Shown here in pieces: positions 43,895-55,923 of a stretch of 64,000 bases of DNA (its first letter is position 1; each line of letters opens with the position of its first letter). The position numbers were made by a program, and so were the translations under genes. The notes below the pieces were generated by a model. It ran no database searches and was not told the DNA's origin. It worked only from the letters and a program-made list of their open reading frames with translations. The DNA comes from Pseudophaeomoniella oleicola (taxonomy: Eukaryota; Ascomycota; Eurotiomycetes; Phaeomoniellales; Phaeomoniellaceae), in the NCBI GenBank assembly GCA_003868215.1, contig QWDQ01000002.1, positions 620,001-684,000 on the forward strand, in the 5' to 3' direction.

Positions 43895-45514
43895 ATGCGC
43901 AAAACATTGCTCCTTGTCTTCATCCATGGCTTCAAGGTAAGTGGGGAGCCATCTACTCTCTTCACGGCGCAGCATCTCAACGACATCCGCTCACCAACGT
44001 GTGCAGGGCGGCGATGATACATTTGGAACATTTCCCGAACATCTACGAGCTTTGATCAGCCATGCGCTTCCCAAGGTTGACGTTATCGCTGTCACATATC
44101 CGAAATTCGAGACCAGAGGCGACTTGAAGGAAACAGTGAGTAGACTGAGAGAATGGTAAGAACGATGAGGCGTCGACTCCGCGTCGTTCCAAGAATATGA
44201 GTTGACCAACTCGTCGTCTACAGGCTTCAGAACAAAGTGATCGATTTGGAGGTTGCGCACAAGGCTCCGTCCCCGACCATAGACCCCTCAGTTCATGTGC
44301 TCCTCATCGGCCACAGTATGGGAGGCATAGTCGGCGCTGAAACCATCATGCTTCTTGCCTCAGAGCAACCGCTTCCTCCATCATCGTCGGCCTCGAATTC
44401 TGCATCTGCTCCAAATTTTCCTTCAAACACGACCCTGGCTTCTTCCACGAATACATCGAAACCACCACCGTCTTCGCCAAAACCCCAACAAGCAGAGGCG
44501 ACGGCATCAACTTCATCATTCATGTTTCCACATATTACCGCTCTACTCACTTTTGACACCCCATTCTTGGGCATTTCTCCAGGTGTTGTCGCCCATGGCG
44601 CGGAATCACATTACAAGACTGCATCTCAGGCATACAGAGCATTCTCAGAGGCAGCTTCTATATTTGGCTGGGGATCGCCTCGTTCTTCGTCTCCCCCAAG
44701 CTCGACTAGGTCAGCGGGTGCCCTTCCAGCTCCGTCCACGGGTGATGCAGCAGCTGCCCCATCTTGGCAATCCTGGGGCAAATATGCCATGTTCGCTGGA
44801 GCCGCTGGGGCTGTCGCAGCTGGAGCGTCTGCAGCAATCTATTCTCAAAAAGACAAGCTGTCTCTTGGTTGGACCTGGGTGACGTCTCATCTGGAGTTTG
44901 TGGGTTGTTTAGCCCGCGGGGAGGAAATGAAAAGTCGAGTCCAGAGATTAAGTGAACTCGAAAGTGAGCGAGAACTAGGGTTTACGAACTACTATACTCT
45001 CCTCGGGAAGGGGGCCAGAGAAGCATATGGGGCAACGCAGACCGTTTTGGGAGATAAGCGCACCTTCTGCTCATTGCCAAAACGCGTCCAGGAGGGTAAG
45101 GCTACCGTTACGGACAAGGGCCTACAGTGGAAGCCCGCTCTGAATGATAAAGCTCGTGACGAAATTGGTGCTCATGTTTCAATGTTCTTTCCACGAGACA
45201 ATCCTAACTTCTACACTCTTGGCTCCGAGGCGAAAACCTGGATAGTGAGTAGAATCTTGAATGTCAAACGGGAGAGAGAGTGGTACGAGGAGAGTGAAGA
45301 GAGATCGGACACGAACGACAGGGGATTCACCTTTGGGGAAGTTGGGGATGAAGGTTGGGAAAAGCCCGATTACGAGGACGAGGATGTCAAGGCAAAGGTA
45401 AGGGCAAAGAACAAGGCCGACGGCGCTCCTCCCGGGGAGCTCGACATGCAGGAAGAAAATGCAGAAGGCGGTGAAAAATTGGAGAGCAGTGTCATTGTTG
45501 ATAGGCCGGCTTAA
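43895..45514 (+). CDS. Serine hydrolase of the alpha/beta fold with GHSMGG motif (DUF676-like)
   Basis: Exons are 43895..43936, 44007..44155 and 44224..45514, giving 493 residues. The protein opens with the beta-strand and oxyanion turn LLLVFIHGFKGGDDTFGTFP. The nucleophile elbow is VLLIGHSMGG with Ser95. FPHITALLTFDTPFLGISPG supplies the post-elbow strand seen in DUF676/lipase-like proteins. A low-complexity Ser/Pro insert covers about 115-145, and a Ser/Ala/Gly-rich segment with a hydrophobic stretch (FAGAAGAVAAGASAAIY) near residues 225-245 could touch a membrane. The tail is acidic and charged. The substrate may be a lipid ester, but that is not shown by sequence. The first exon is only 14 codons. 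Confidence 0.85.
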
Positions 45515-46121
45515 GAAAGCAAAGGCAACCGGTTTTCTGAGTCTGTGGAGAGGGACACAAGAGAGGCGCGTGAAGGCGTCACTTTGGACAGATCCATCAG
45601 ACAGGGGACAAGACTCGCTCCCCGGCATCATATATTTCATTTCAGCAGTGTGATAGATAGCATATGTGCATCTCACAAGAAACATCAATCGAGTACTGCT
45701 AACCGACTATGACAATGAAGACGAAAGAGGGTCGGATCTGTACCCTGCCGACGCCAAGTACCAGGTAATTAGTAAGTACTACGTCGTAAGATGGTTGGTA
45801 ATCTGTGAAGATCTATCTCGTAGTGAATTATCACAACATTAATTAATTACGTTCTAGGTAAGAAGTCGATCGTCCGGGATTACCGGCCCCACATAAAAAA
45901 GAGCGTCGACAGTCCGCAAATGGAGGGATCGAGGGATGCGCAGACAGGTATCAGCCTACCTTACATCCATGCTGCTCATCAAATTATTCAGCTTCACATG
46001 CTACTCCCGCCTTGCGCCCGACCACAGATACGAAGTATGAGGACATGCAAACGTACCTATTGTCCAAAGCGTTGGATATTCCCGGTCTTGTTGACAGAAA
46101 GACCAGCATTCAGCACCCACA
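45515..46121. other. Intergenic region between the hydrolase and F-box genes
   Basis: It contains an AGTACTACGTCGTAAG block near 45775-45790. No credible gene was seen. Confidence 0.5.
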
Positions 46122-48100
46122 ATGGGACTCGTTGACCAAGTCATGGTCGGCACGCCGCTATATAACCGTGTACCACAGGGGACACGCGCATCAAATTATG
46201 AATCCAAAGTCAATAGTCTTCCGCTGAACTTGATTGCCACCATAGTCTCTTATGTGAGCTTCCCAAACTCCATGTGCAATGCGCGGATTAGTCTCACACG
46301 GAATAGCTCGATGATGTCGCCGACCTTGCTCGTGTATGCAGGACCTGCCGCGTGCTGAATTATATGACCACGCCTCACCTGTACCATTCGATTACACTGA
46401 CCTCGTACGAAGGTGTCCGATACCGAGACGATGTTGCAGAGGGTTCTGGCAGTGCAAGTCCATTTGCAATGGGGCTCAATGCGCTGGTCACCAAAAACGC
46501 CGTACATCTGGTTCGCAATCTGACCTTAAGAGGCGAGTGGAAGGAACATGATCTGGAGGAGTGTGCTCGGGTTGGTCGAGTGCCCGACAACGCGATGATG
46601 CTCAATATAGCCGTCCGTGCAGCCATAGATAGATGTGTTGCACTGGAATCTTTCACGTACGTCGAACATGAAGCTCTGACGTTCTGAAATGCTCATATTG
46701 TTTCTTCTAGATGGGATCTCAACACAAAATTACTGGCATCTGTATATGGGGGTCTTAGCAATCTTCCCCATCTCAAGAGTCTCCGAATTCGCTTCCCGTC
46801 CTCACGGACACCACGGCCGACGTGTCTGGTCCCTGCGATGCCTAATCTCGAAAACATTTTCATCACTGACATCGATCCTCTGTGTTATCCGGATGATATT
46901 AGTCTGTTGTTGGCTTCAGCAAAGCGACTAAAACATATTACGTTGCATTTTTCGCCGCGTATGCGTGAACAGAGCGAGCCTTCTATTCATCTTGAACACT
47001 ACTTTAGGCGATTTATAGCCCTTGGAAAAGGCTCATTGAAAGTTCAGTCTATGGCTTTCTATAACGTTTTTGCTAAAGCTCCGGATGGTATAGACGATAT
47101 TGTTGACACCAGTCTTCTCAAAGCTATTACAGACATCAGATCGACGCCTCCTGGAGCCAGCAACATCGCATCCTTCTTGGATGATTCTTGGAAGCAATCC
47201 AACCCGCAGCTTTCACTAACGTGGTTGCGAACTGATTTCATAAATTCGAAAGTTCCAGGCTTTTTGGAAAGCTTCACAGGCCTTGAAAAGGTCTATCTTG
47301 TCAACCAGCATAATATCACACTGCCTTCTTCACCAGAAAATTCTAGTACCCAGCCGTCTCCTACTGTCAATGGTATTTCGTCTTCTGGTGGGAACGAATT
47401 AAATTGTGCTCGAACGGAAACTCCACCCGCGAGGGCTTTAAATACTGCCACACGGGACAGTATCATCGACGCTTTGATGACTTGCCATGGGCAGACGCTC
47501 GTCCACCTAGCTCTTCCAACTCGTTGGTTACTGTCGTTCAATTTGTTCGCCCGTTTAGTTCGTAGTGCACCCAACCTCACTCAGCTCTCACTTGCAGTGG
47601 ATACCGAAGGGTTCCACGGCCTACGTCTCTTTGTGCCCTTTCTGCAGAAGCTCAGAGTTCTGCGTTTGCTGGTCCCAACAGATCGTGATGTACAAGCTTA
47701 TGGGTGCGGAAAGCCACAAAGCTTGCAAAAGATATTTGAACAGGATGACAGCGTACTCATTCCGGCGGTCGGGAAGGGAATGGTAGACGAAGATGGAAGA
47801 CATGCATTCCCGAACCTGAAATATCTCATACTGGGTTCGAAAGCTTACGAGCTCGGCCATCTAGCGGAGTTCTCTGAATCAGCTGCTGGGGCATCAAAAT
47901 CATGCACAGAGATAATTCCTGGAGTCGCTCAGGAAACGCAGACGGGAGTTGCAACGCCCAGCAGCGCGAGTTCGACGGTCAACGAATTTGAGCAGACGGA
48001 GACGGTGAAAGTCAAAAGAAGGATAGTGAAGCGTGTTGATTGGGACACCGTTCAAGACATTGAGATACTAAAATACGACACACGAGCGCTCATAGTCTGA
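46122..48100 (+). CDS. F-box protein with leucine-rich C-terminal region
   Basis: Exons are 46122..46253, 46307..46656 and 46711..48100, giving about 623 residues. The F-box, at about residues 32-80, is joined across the first intron: VNSLPLNLIATIVSYLDDVA then DLARVCRTCRVLNYMTTPHL and YHSITL. This should bind Skp1 in an SCF ubiquitin ligase. Downstream are irregular leucine-rich segments (LPHLKSLRIRF, MPNLENIFITDI, AKRLKHITLHFS, LRVLRLLVP, FPNLKYLILGSKAYELG) typical of fungal F-box/LRR substrate receptors. The Ser/Thr-rich segment near residues 410-435 looks disordered. The tail is basic (KVKRRIVKRVDW). The substrate is unknown. The start gives a short N-tail before the F-box; an upstream exon cannot be excluded. 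Confidence 0.82.
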
Positions 48101-49939
48101 TGATGAACGGCCTCCAAAAGGTGCAAAGCACAGTCATTCGCCTTCGCTTCCAGATACTCTCCACATGGCGCAACGGCGAGTGACCGAGACAGCCAAGTTC
48201 TCAGATCTAGGCGGCAGGTCCACCTTCTTCCTCTATACAGGAATCAATGTCGTGGTGACCAATCTCAAGCCTTTCCAGTGGACCCGCACACTACAGGCAG
48301 GCAGGCGACAAAACCCTCAGTTGCCTAGTCAAGATCATGTTAGACATTCAGCTCCGGGAACTACTGACTGAGTCGCAGACCAGTTGGACGGTTGATCGGT
48401 TGACATCCATAACAGGACATACGGATGCAAAATTGCGGTAACTTATACCACAATTGGTCAACTCGACCCATCTCATCGATCCGTACAAAAGGGAAGTCTT
48501 GCCGGGCAATCCATCTCTAACTAGAGCAGGCGACAAAGCTGCTATACCAGTTCTCCGAGAAGAGCAACCTCACGGGAAGATACCCGTGTTTGGCTGAAAG
48601 TACGGTCAAAGCAGGTCCGCAGGCGTCTCAAGGACAAGATTAATGCTGACGCGGAGAAAAGAATCACTTTCACCATGAAGTTATGACACGAGCCTACCGG
48701 ATATGCAGAGCTCAGGCACCAGCGACAGGATAAATACAGGTCCTTGCCAACTGCTCAGAGAAGGGAATAAGGATGGTATTCAAAGGGATATAGACACAGT
48801 ACTACGATTACAGTATATGAATATGGGACATGGACCTGCTCAACCCTCCTGGGAACCTAGATTATGTAACGTGCTGCTTTGGAGCCGATTCAGCAGTATT
48901 TCGAGAGACCCAGCGCAGTATTATCTCTGCCTCATACATTGAAAACCGTCTTTGTGTCTCCTATACGTTTCAAGAGTCATACAACATCAGCTCACCATCA
49001 GCAAAGCGTGTACTGACCACTGAACAAGCGAAGCGCGATCTACTCTTACTATAATTATTTCCGTGCTGTAATTTTCTCACCATCGGCGCTTACAAGATGT
49101 GGTTTTGGATAAGCCTTGTGTATTGCGCAAAATCGATTGGATATCCGTGTCTGTTTCAAAATGGGGGTAAGATACGCCAGAGCTTTTGTGAAACGCGACG
49201 GCAGATCATCGTCAAGGAACGTGCACAGCAACATCACTTCCTATCCAGTCTTCTACTCTTGTGACGAATCTCCTCTGAAAATTCTGCTTCTAGATTCGGC
49301 GTTAAAATGTTGGATCATGTCCAAGACACCAGACGCCAGTGCCGAACCCCTGATGGTAGGCCATGGTTCTGGCCGCAGTCCACCTCACCCGCACTTGGTC
49401 AAAAAGTACGATTAAATATCGTGCCATCACCACGATCTACCAATCAACATGCGTTGTGGGTGTAACATCACTGGTATCCAAGACATGCTCCTAATGACAC
49501 GAACGTCTGTCTAACGGGGAGAGAAAGAAAGGAAAGACACAGACGGTGGAGGGCTGATGAACGCGCCTGGAACGCTTTTCGCGATGAAACATGACATTCA
49601 CCAGGCTTCCGTCATCAGGCATACATGTAGAAGCTCGCATCCGCGATGACTTGTTACCATCCAATATCTCTTCAATTACCCTTCCCAGTCGCGTTTCCTA
49701 TTGTCATTCCCTGCGATCAGCTCTTTCATATGTAAATCGGCCCATTGCTTCTCATTTCATCTCCCATCGTTCGACATTACTGCATCTTTCTGTACCTTGC
49801 ACATCATCGTATGTTCAACTCTCTCGCATGTACCTTGACGGTTCGCGGATCACAGTGGTACTCAACCTTCTGTCCATCTCCTTTGGATTTGACAACAGTT
49901 CGTCATTTACAGCAACCCCTAGATCTTTGATCCTCCGAT
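48101..49939. other. 1.8-kb intergenic region, no gene supported
   Basis: Several short open frames occur (for example 48830-49054 and 49116-49415) but none shows family similarity or sensible exon extension. The base composition is ordinary, and no repeats were recognised. The last few hundred bases should be the 5' UTR and promoter of the DUF7598 gene. Confidence 0.5.
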
Positions 49940-50827
49940 ATGCCTTTCTTCAAGAAGTCCCTGGCTGGACCAGGTTATGTCATTCTCAATGCCATTCGCG
50001 TCATGAACATCATGAGCCTCATGGCCGTGATTACCGCAAGTGTGGTCATGCTGGTCAAGACGTTCGTTGTCAGCAAGTTCTTCTTCTTCGATGGTGTGAC
50101 CCATGTCATTGAAGCAGGAGTTGCCCGTAAGTTGTCACTCCCGGTCCGCATCCTATGTAACTTCTCGCTAAACCAGACCGCAGTCTTCCTGATCATTTCC
50201 GAACTTCCCCTATTCCGCAACTGGTTTATCACACATTGGCCTCTGCTCGGACAGAATCACGGGTTCGTTGCTCTAGGTGGAACAATGATGGCGCTTGGGA
50301 ATGGCCTGCTCGCATACTTGAATAAACCATCGACCAGCCAGCAATCACTCGGACTTGCCTTCTGGCGCATTGTGATCTCAGCAGGGATCGTCGTCATTGT
50401 TATGGGCGTGGTGAACCTCTTTGCAGTAAGCATGCATAACTCATTTCCTAGGGATCGTCTGCTAACGATAAACCACTAGAGCTACATTTTCCGCGATTCG
50501 GCAGCAAATGTTAGCGCTCGTCAAGTTCGGACCTACGGTGCAATGGCACCAGTCAAAGCGCAGGAGATCATGGTGAAGACGTCTCCTTCTCTCAAGCTCA
50601 GTCACAGAGATTCATTGCCATCCTACTACTCGAGGGCTACTACCCCCAAGAACCCTCCGCCAGAACGTCGGTTATCAGAACCCCGGTCCACGCCTGCGCG
50701 ATTACCACTTACCATCTCGAGACCGATTAACAACGATACCGAGCAATTTGCCAAGTTCTCAACCAGTCCCGACGTACAAGAACCAAACCTGGCCCACCAT
50801 CCAGCGATGTATTCCAACAGAATATGA
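49940..50827 (+). CDS. Fungal four-TM membrane protein (DUF7598-like)
   Basis: Exons are 49940..50126, 50184..50425 and 50480..50827, giving 258 residues. Four TM segments are visible: PGYVILNAIRVMNIMSLMAV with ITASVVMLVKTF, VFLIISELPLF, FVALGGTMMALGNGLLAYL, and IVISAGIVVIVMGVVNLFA. The motif VKTFVVSKFFFFDGVTHVI between the first segments and the WPLL/GHGF-like loop (HWPLLGQNHGF) match a fungal family of unknown function that I recall as DUF7598. The cytoplasmic tail of about 100 residues starts RDSAANVSARQVRTYGAMAP and is basic and Ser/Pro-rich. No function can be given. Confidence 0.8.
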
Positions 50828-53486
50828 GGCAGGAAAGTCAGGGGGCGGCTGACGATCGAGATTTGTTTCGAATAGAAACTCGGAGGAGTAATGTAGCAAA
50901 TATACACACATTCAACAGTTCACGATACCCATGGGCCAGAAAATAAGGGGCGGCGTTAAACTTCGATTTTGGCTTACTTTTACCTTTTACCGTTTGACTT
51001 TTTCTCTCGCAAGCAAGCACCTTTCCATGACTACAAGGTTACTTTCCCACTCACCTCATCGAAACGAACCCAAAAAGAGGATTGTGGAGTGAGTGGTACC
51101 TGACGCAAGCACGCGAAATAACCCAGATATTGCGTGATGACCTGGAACAGTATATGGTTTTGCGAATTTTCAATTGCTGTATCTGGTGTCATCCATCACA
51201 TATTGGCACAGTATGTAACCATCCGGCTCGCTGGTTCTTTTCAAGGGAAGCTACACTGGAGCGATCGGAGGCAGCCGAATCCATCGCTAAAGAATGCCAA
51301 TGCGAACGAACCGGTGGCAGTTCACATTCATCGAATGCTTGTTTGTAGTCACGTGATATGTATGCTGTGTCGCTGAAATCGTTGTAGTACATACATAATA
51401 AGTTCTTGATGGACGTCAGCCCAGAATCCAGTATAATGCTACCTAGTACTGTAGTGTGATGAATTTGACGTTGTTGGCCTGACTGCCTTAGTGAAAGACC
51501 TCGATACCCCTCGGAGAAGACTTTTTCCCATGCCCGAAGCGCCTGACCATTAGAAATCTTCCTATTACATACCTGGATACAGAGGATTCTACTCTGAGGA
51601 TGTATACGTCCAAAATCATTGGTGTTATGGAGATGGTCATGGCTCTCATATCGTTCCCGAGACGGGTCACTCCTTCTGGGCTGCCTATGCTAATACTCGA
51701 TCTCAACAAAATCACGATAGTCGTAGCCAATAGACGTGGAGTGAAATTACTACGGTTCTTGCAGCAAAAACATCAAGATAGGCGATCTCCCCCCGCGTCG
51801 ATCTATCGCGGGTCGCCTTGAATTACTGGTATGCAACTACGGTAATGAATTAGAAGAAATTGCTAGGTCGATGAAGACGATGCCTTTCGGATTGGCGTTT
51901 GATGTACCCAACCTTTCGAGCCCTTGTATGCATCTCGCAGGCTCGCAGGCTTGCAGGGACGGCAGACGGGTACATGAATGGGGATGCCATGATCCGCCGG
52001 ACCTATGGCAATGGTGATGTCAAAAGCCATGCCTCTCGGTCATGCCGCTTTCTCTATCAGCCGAGTCGCCTACAAACAGTAGGACTGACGGTCCCCAGTT
52101 AAATGATACTAACCACCTCCCAACCTCGCCACCTCTCGACCTAACGTTGGGACTAGGGATGACACTACGTCAGCTTCCCAGGATCCAAGGACAAGATCGC
52201 ATCAAGCCGGCGAGACCGTAAGCCTCTGGCAAGTCACACCAACATGAAAAGTTGAGACAGGCTCGCAGGTCATCAGCGAAGTTCTACGAGAACATCATGA
52301 TGCGACAAACAATTACAAAAGGACTCTGTACATTGTAGTACATCACACACGACTCACCCCAGATTGTCGCGGTTTTCCGTTTTGTAATATGCGACAAAGT
52401 GAACTTGATCGGTTTTCTAGATCTTTTCGTTGCTTTGTCTGGAGAAACCGATGGTCGAACCCTATCTTCGCTCCGCCGCAAACTCTCCTCGACGCCATCC
52501 TTCCCGATAAGCTCATGTTGGGATGCTCGCCAATTGGTCTGGGCATCCTAGAGTAGAGCGCTGTTCTGTGTTCATCATATCCTTGAACAACCACAAACCA
52601 CATTCTTGCATCTTGCCTGCCTACCAGTTGCTTCCATTTCATTTGCTTGTGGGTTTTGATCTTTGGTTTTCCTTCTTCTAATCTCTGGGACGTGGGGGGT
52701 CGGATCTTGCGCGCCGAAAGCAATTGGCAATGGAACACTGACTTCCAGCTTCAATGATGGACATTGCCTGTCATCGTTTGGTTGGTCAGTCGCCTGCCTA
52801 CTACAATACATCCATTGTCTCCAGACAATACCGCTATCTCAAGGACTTCATGAGAGCCTTATGGGCATGCAAGGACTGCCCACTGTCATACGACGTCGAT
52901 AAGCCGTACCACACCAGTATGAACGCCACCTGCTGGAGCTTGCATATTGAGGTAGCATTAGGTCCCTGGACCCTCCTCTCGGTCTCCAGCGAAACCCACT
53001 TCGAACTCAGCTACTAAACTCAACGTGGTAAATCTTATGCTTACAATATGTCATTTACCCAATCGCATTCCCTGTAGTTACCATTGAAGCGCTTTTACCA
53101 AGGTCAGCAAGCTCGTTCCTCAGTCTGTCCCGCATCCAGGCAAACTGTAAGTCATCATTTGAACCTTTCTCCGTCTGTACCACAATCTTTGTTCGTTCAT
53201 ATAAAGCGGAATCCCTCAAAATCCTGGCTTGCGCATTGTGGTTTCTTCTTCTTCAAGCGTCAGAATCACCCTTAATTGTATACACCTGGTACGCATAACT
53301 TCGCACGGCTGAGGTCGTGACTATCATTGGCCCTTTTAGAAAAGGCATATGCAGCCGATATTTACGATCACCGATACTTTGTTTTATACCTGCTTTACGC
53401 GGGCCATTCGCTCTATCAAGTGGCGTTGAACGATTGAGACTGCGCCGGAAATATCACTAACTAACTTCCCAAGCGAGTTTTACGAC
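50828..53486. other. 2.66-kb intergenic region, no gene supported
   Basis: This is the longest gene-free stretch of the window. Short open frames are scattered on both strands (the longest is about 131 codons, minus, 52343-52738) without recognisable protein content. No terminal repeats, poly-A tail or transposase remnants were found by eye. The final part should be the promoter and 5' UTR of the amino-acid transporter. Confidence 0.5.
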
Positions 53487-55159
53487 ATGTCAAACCTCGA
53501 CACTTACAACACCGTCACGAGCGGCGATGGCGTTGCAGACGAGAAGCTCAACGAGAAGGATTACCGCGATGTCGAGTACCAGGGCGACAACCAGAAGAAA
53601 CACAACTTCAGTCACCACCGCATTGGACCCCCGATCGCTCCTACCAACCAAACTAGCGACAGCAGTTCGGAGGTAAGCGTAGGGGAGCAGATCGAGCTCG
53701 AAAAGGAACATGCGATCAAATACAGGACTTGTAGCTGGCAGAAGACGGCGGCACTCCTCTTCTCTGAGTATATTTGCCTGGCCATCATGTCATTCCCTTA
53801 CTCGTATTCGGTCCTCGGTCTTGTCCCGGGTATCATCTTGACTATAGTCCAAGCAGGGTTCGTCCTGTATACCTCCATCATTGTATGGGAGTTCTGCTTG
53901 AGACATCCTGAAGTCCGAGATGTTTGCGACATCGGCCAAATGTTGTTCTGGAACTCTAGGGTTGCCTGGTACGCGACAGGGGTCATGTTCATTCTCAACA
54001 ACACCTTCATCCAGGGTCTCCACGTTCTCACTATCGAGCGTTATTTGAACACCATGTCGGGCCATTCGACCTGTACCATCGTATTTGGTGTGGTTGGGGC
54101 CATCGTCTGTTTCCTATTCTCTCTGCCGCGAACTTTCTCCACGCTGTCTAAGCTTGCCACGCTGTCGGCGGGTTTCACCTTCATCAGTGTTCTGCTTGCG
54201 ACCATCTTTGCCGGAATTGAAGACCACCCTGCAAACTACAACCCAGACCCAAACCATGTCACTTCAACCGGCGCGATTCTGGGAGGAGAACCGGTCGTCA
54301 GTATTATTCCCGTAGCCGGAACCACTTTCGTTGCCGGTGTGAACGCTTTCTTGAATAGTAAGCTAGTGTAGTCCTGCTGCGTAGGCGTACCTCGCTAACG
54401 ATGGCAAACAGTCAGCTATACCTTCATTGGTCAAATTACCCTGCCTAGCTTCATTGCCGAGATGAAGAACCCATACGATTTCCGCAAGTGCATCTGGATT
54501 GTAACCATCGCTGAAATATTCGTGTTCAGTCTGGTCGGCGGAATTGTCTATGGCTACACAGGCACTCAGTACAACACTGCCCCCGCTTTCGGATCCCTTG
54601 GCAACGTGATCTACAAGAAGGTGTCATTCTCCTTCATGATCCCGACTCTGATTTTCCTCGGCGTGCTGTACGCATCGGTCTCAGCCCGGTTTGTCTTCCT
54701 TCGTCTCTTTGACGGTACCAGGCACAAGAGCGAACATACGGTGGTGGGTTGGGCATCATGGGCCGCCATCCTCGCAGCTACCTGGGTTCTTGCATTCATC
54801 ATTGCCGAGGTCATCCCCTTCTTTTCAGATCTCCTCTCGTTGATGAGCTCGCTTTTCGATTCTTTCTTTGGCTGGATCTTTTGGGGTGTTGCTTACCTCC
54901 GAATGAGAAGGGCAGAGTTTGGACCGGGCTACTACAAAAACCGCGGAATCAAGGGATGGATAGGATTTTTGGTCAACGTCTTCATCATCGTCTTTGGCGT
55001 GTTCACCCTCGGGCCAGGGACATACGTAAGTTCCCCGTTCAGATGTGATTGTAGGAGACATCATCAAGCTAACTCGATATGGCACAGGCTGCTGTCGAGA
55101 GTATCATTCTTGATTACCATGCTGGCAATGTCAGAGGTGTTTTCACCTGTGCAGATAAC
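53487..55159 (+). CDS. Amino-acid transporter of the Aa_trans family (neutral amino-acid permease Mtr-like)
   Basis: Exons are 53487..54357, 54412..55025 and 55088..55159, giving about 518 residues. A hydrophilic N-tail of about 75 residues precedes SWQKTAALLFSEYICLAIMS, the family's first TM, then FPYSYSVLGLVPGIILTIVQ. About 11 TM segments follow, with GLHVLTIERYLNTMSGH, VFGVVGAIVCFLFSLPR, the ISYTFIGQITLPSFIAEMK block just after the first intron, GGIVYGYTGTQYNTAPAFGS, and a C-terminal VNVFIIVFGVFTLGPGTY. Close fungal relatives import neutral amino acids across the plasma membrane. The last exon reads AAVESIILDYHAGNVRGVF and then a short HLCR end. The expected ending TCADN lies in the next frame (see finding). 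Confidence 0.88.
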
Positions 55160-55923
55160 GGTCTGTGATTGAGAATTCCCGGTCGAAACAGGGGACGCTA
55201 CGCTATCGTCAGCCGCATTACAATCGCGCTTTGCGCGAGCTGCCCTCATCAACAGATCACCGACTTGCCTATGCGATCACTGCGATTGTCCACGACCATT
55301 TATTACCCTTAGGTGGTACCGTAGGCGAGTCTATACACAGATGGGAGACTCGACAGAGTTGTATGTCTTCACATTAGCGAGATTGATCAAGTCCTTGTTT
55401 TTGAGAAAATTGAAGTGTTATTTTATGTAATTTCCCACTCAAAATGCATACGAAATTGTAATATAAGTCCTTCAAGAATAGCTGAACTGTCCAACCATAA
55501 TACAAGGTAACCGGTTACCTATGATCCATGTCTCCTGCTGTGATCATATCGCGGCTAGGACCTGGAGTCTTGAAGTCTTGAAGCTGAACCGGAGAAACGA
55601 TCCCCCTCCGCCGGAAAACTCCGACAGCGTAGACGCAGCTCGACCTTGACTTTCTTCCCAGCACACCAATGCAGCTTCATTGAGTCACGGCTCGTTTTTC
55701 TCATAACTATTGCACCTACGATCCAATCCGGATTGAGGATCAAGACGTACACGTACACGGACTGATAGCTAGCAAGGAAGGAGACGACACCTTTTTGATC
55801 TCTTAGGTAGTTTTGCTTCTCGGGTTCTGTCTCAAAGGGTAAGGGGAAGATACTGAGAGAGAGAGAGAGAGAGACGAGAGACGAGAGACGAGAGACGAGA
55901 GACGAGAGACGAGAGACGAGAAG
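55160..55923. other. Intergenic region and 5' UTR of the GcvT gene
   Basis: It holds the transporter 3' flank and the upstream region of the GcvT gene, ending in the heptanucleotide array. No gene was seen. Confidence 0.5.
55871..55919. repeat. Heptanucleotide tandem repeat (GAGACGA)7 abutting a start codon
   Basis: Seven perfect GAGACGA units follow a (GA)n run from about 55855. The array ends four bases before the ATG of the GcvT gene at 55924. It is purine-rich on the coding strand and should lie in the 5' UTR. Confidence 0.9.

Noticed and set aside
44355-44882. 175-codon alternate-frame open frame inside the hydrolase gene
   Set aside because: It lies in the low-complexity insert of the GHSMGG hydrolase, which has the supported frame.
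33190-45514. Biosynthetic or catabolic cluster (permease, secreted protein, Zn2Cys6 regulator, hydrolase)
   Set aside because: No backbone or tailoring enzymes are present, and gene functions do not form a pathway.
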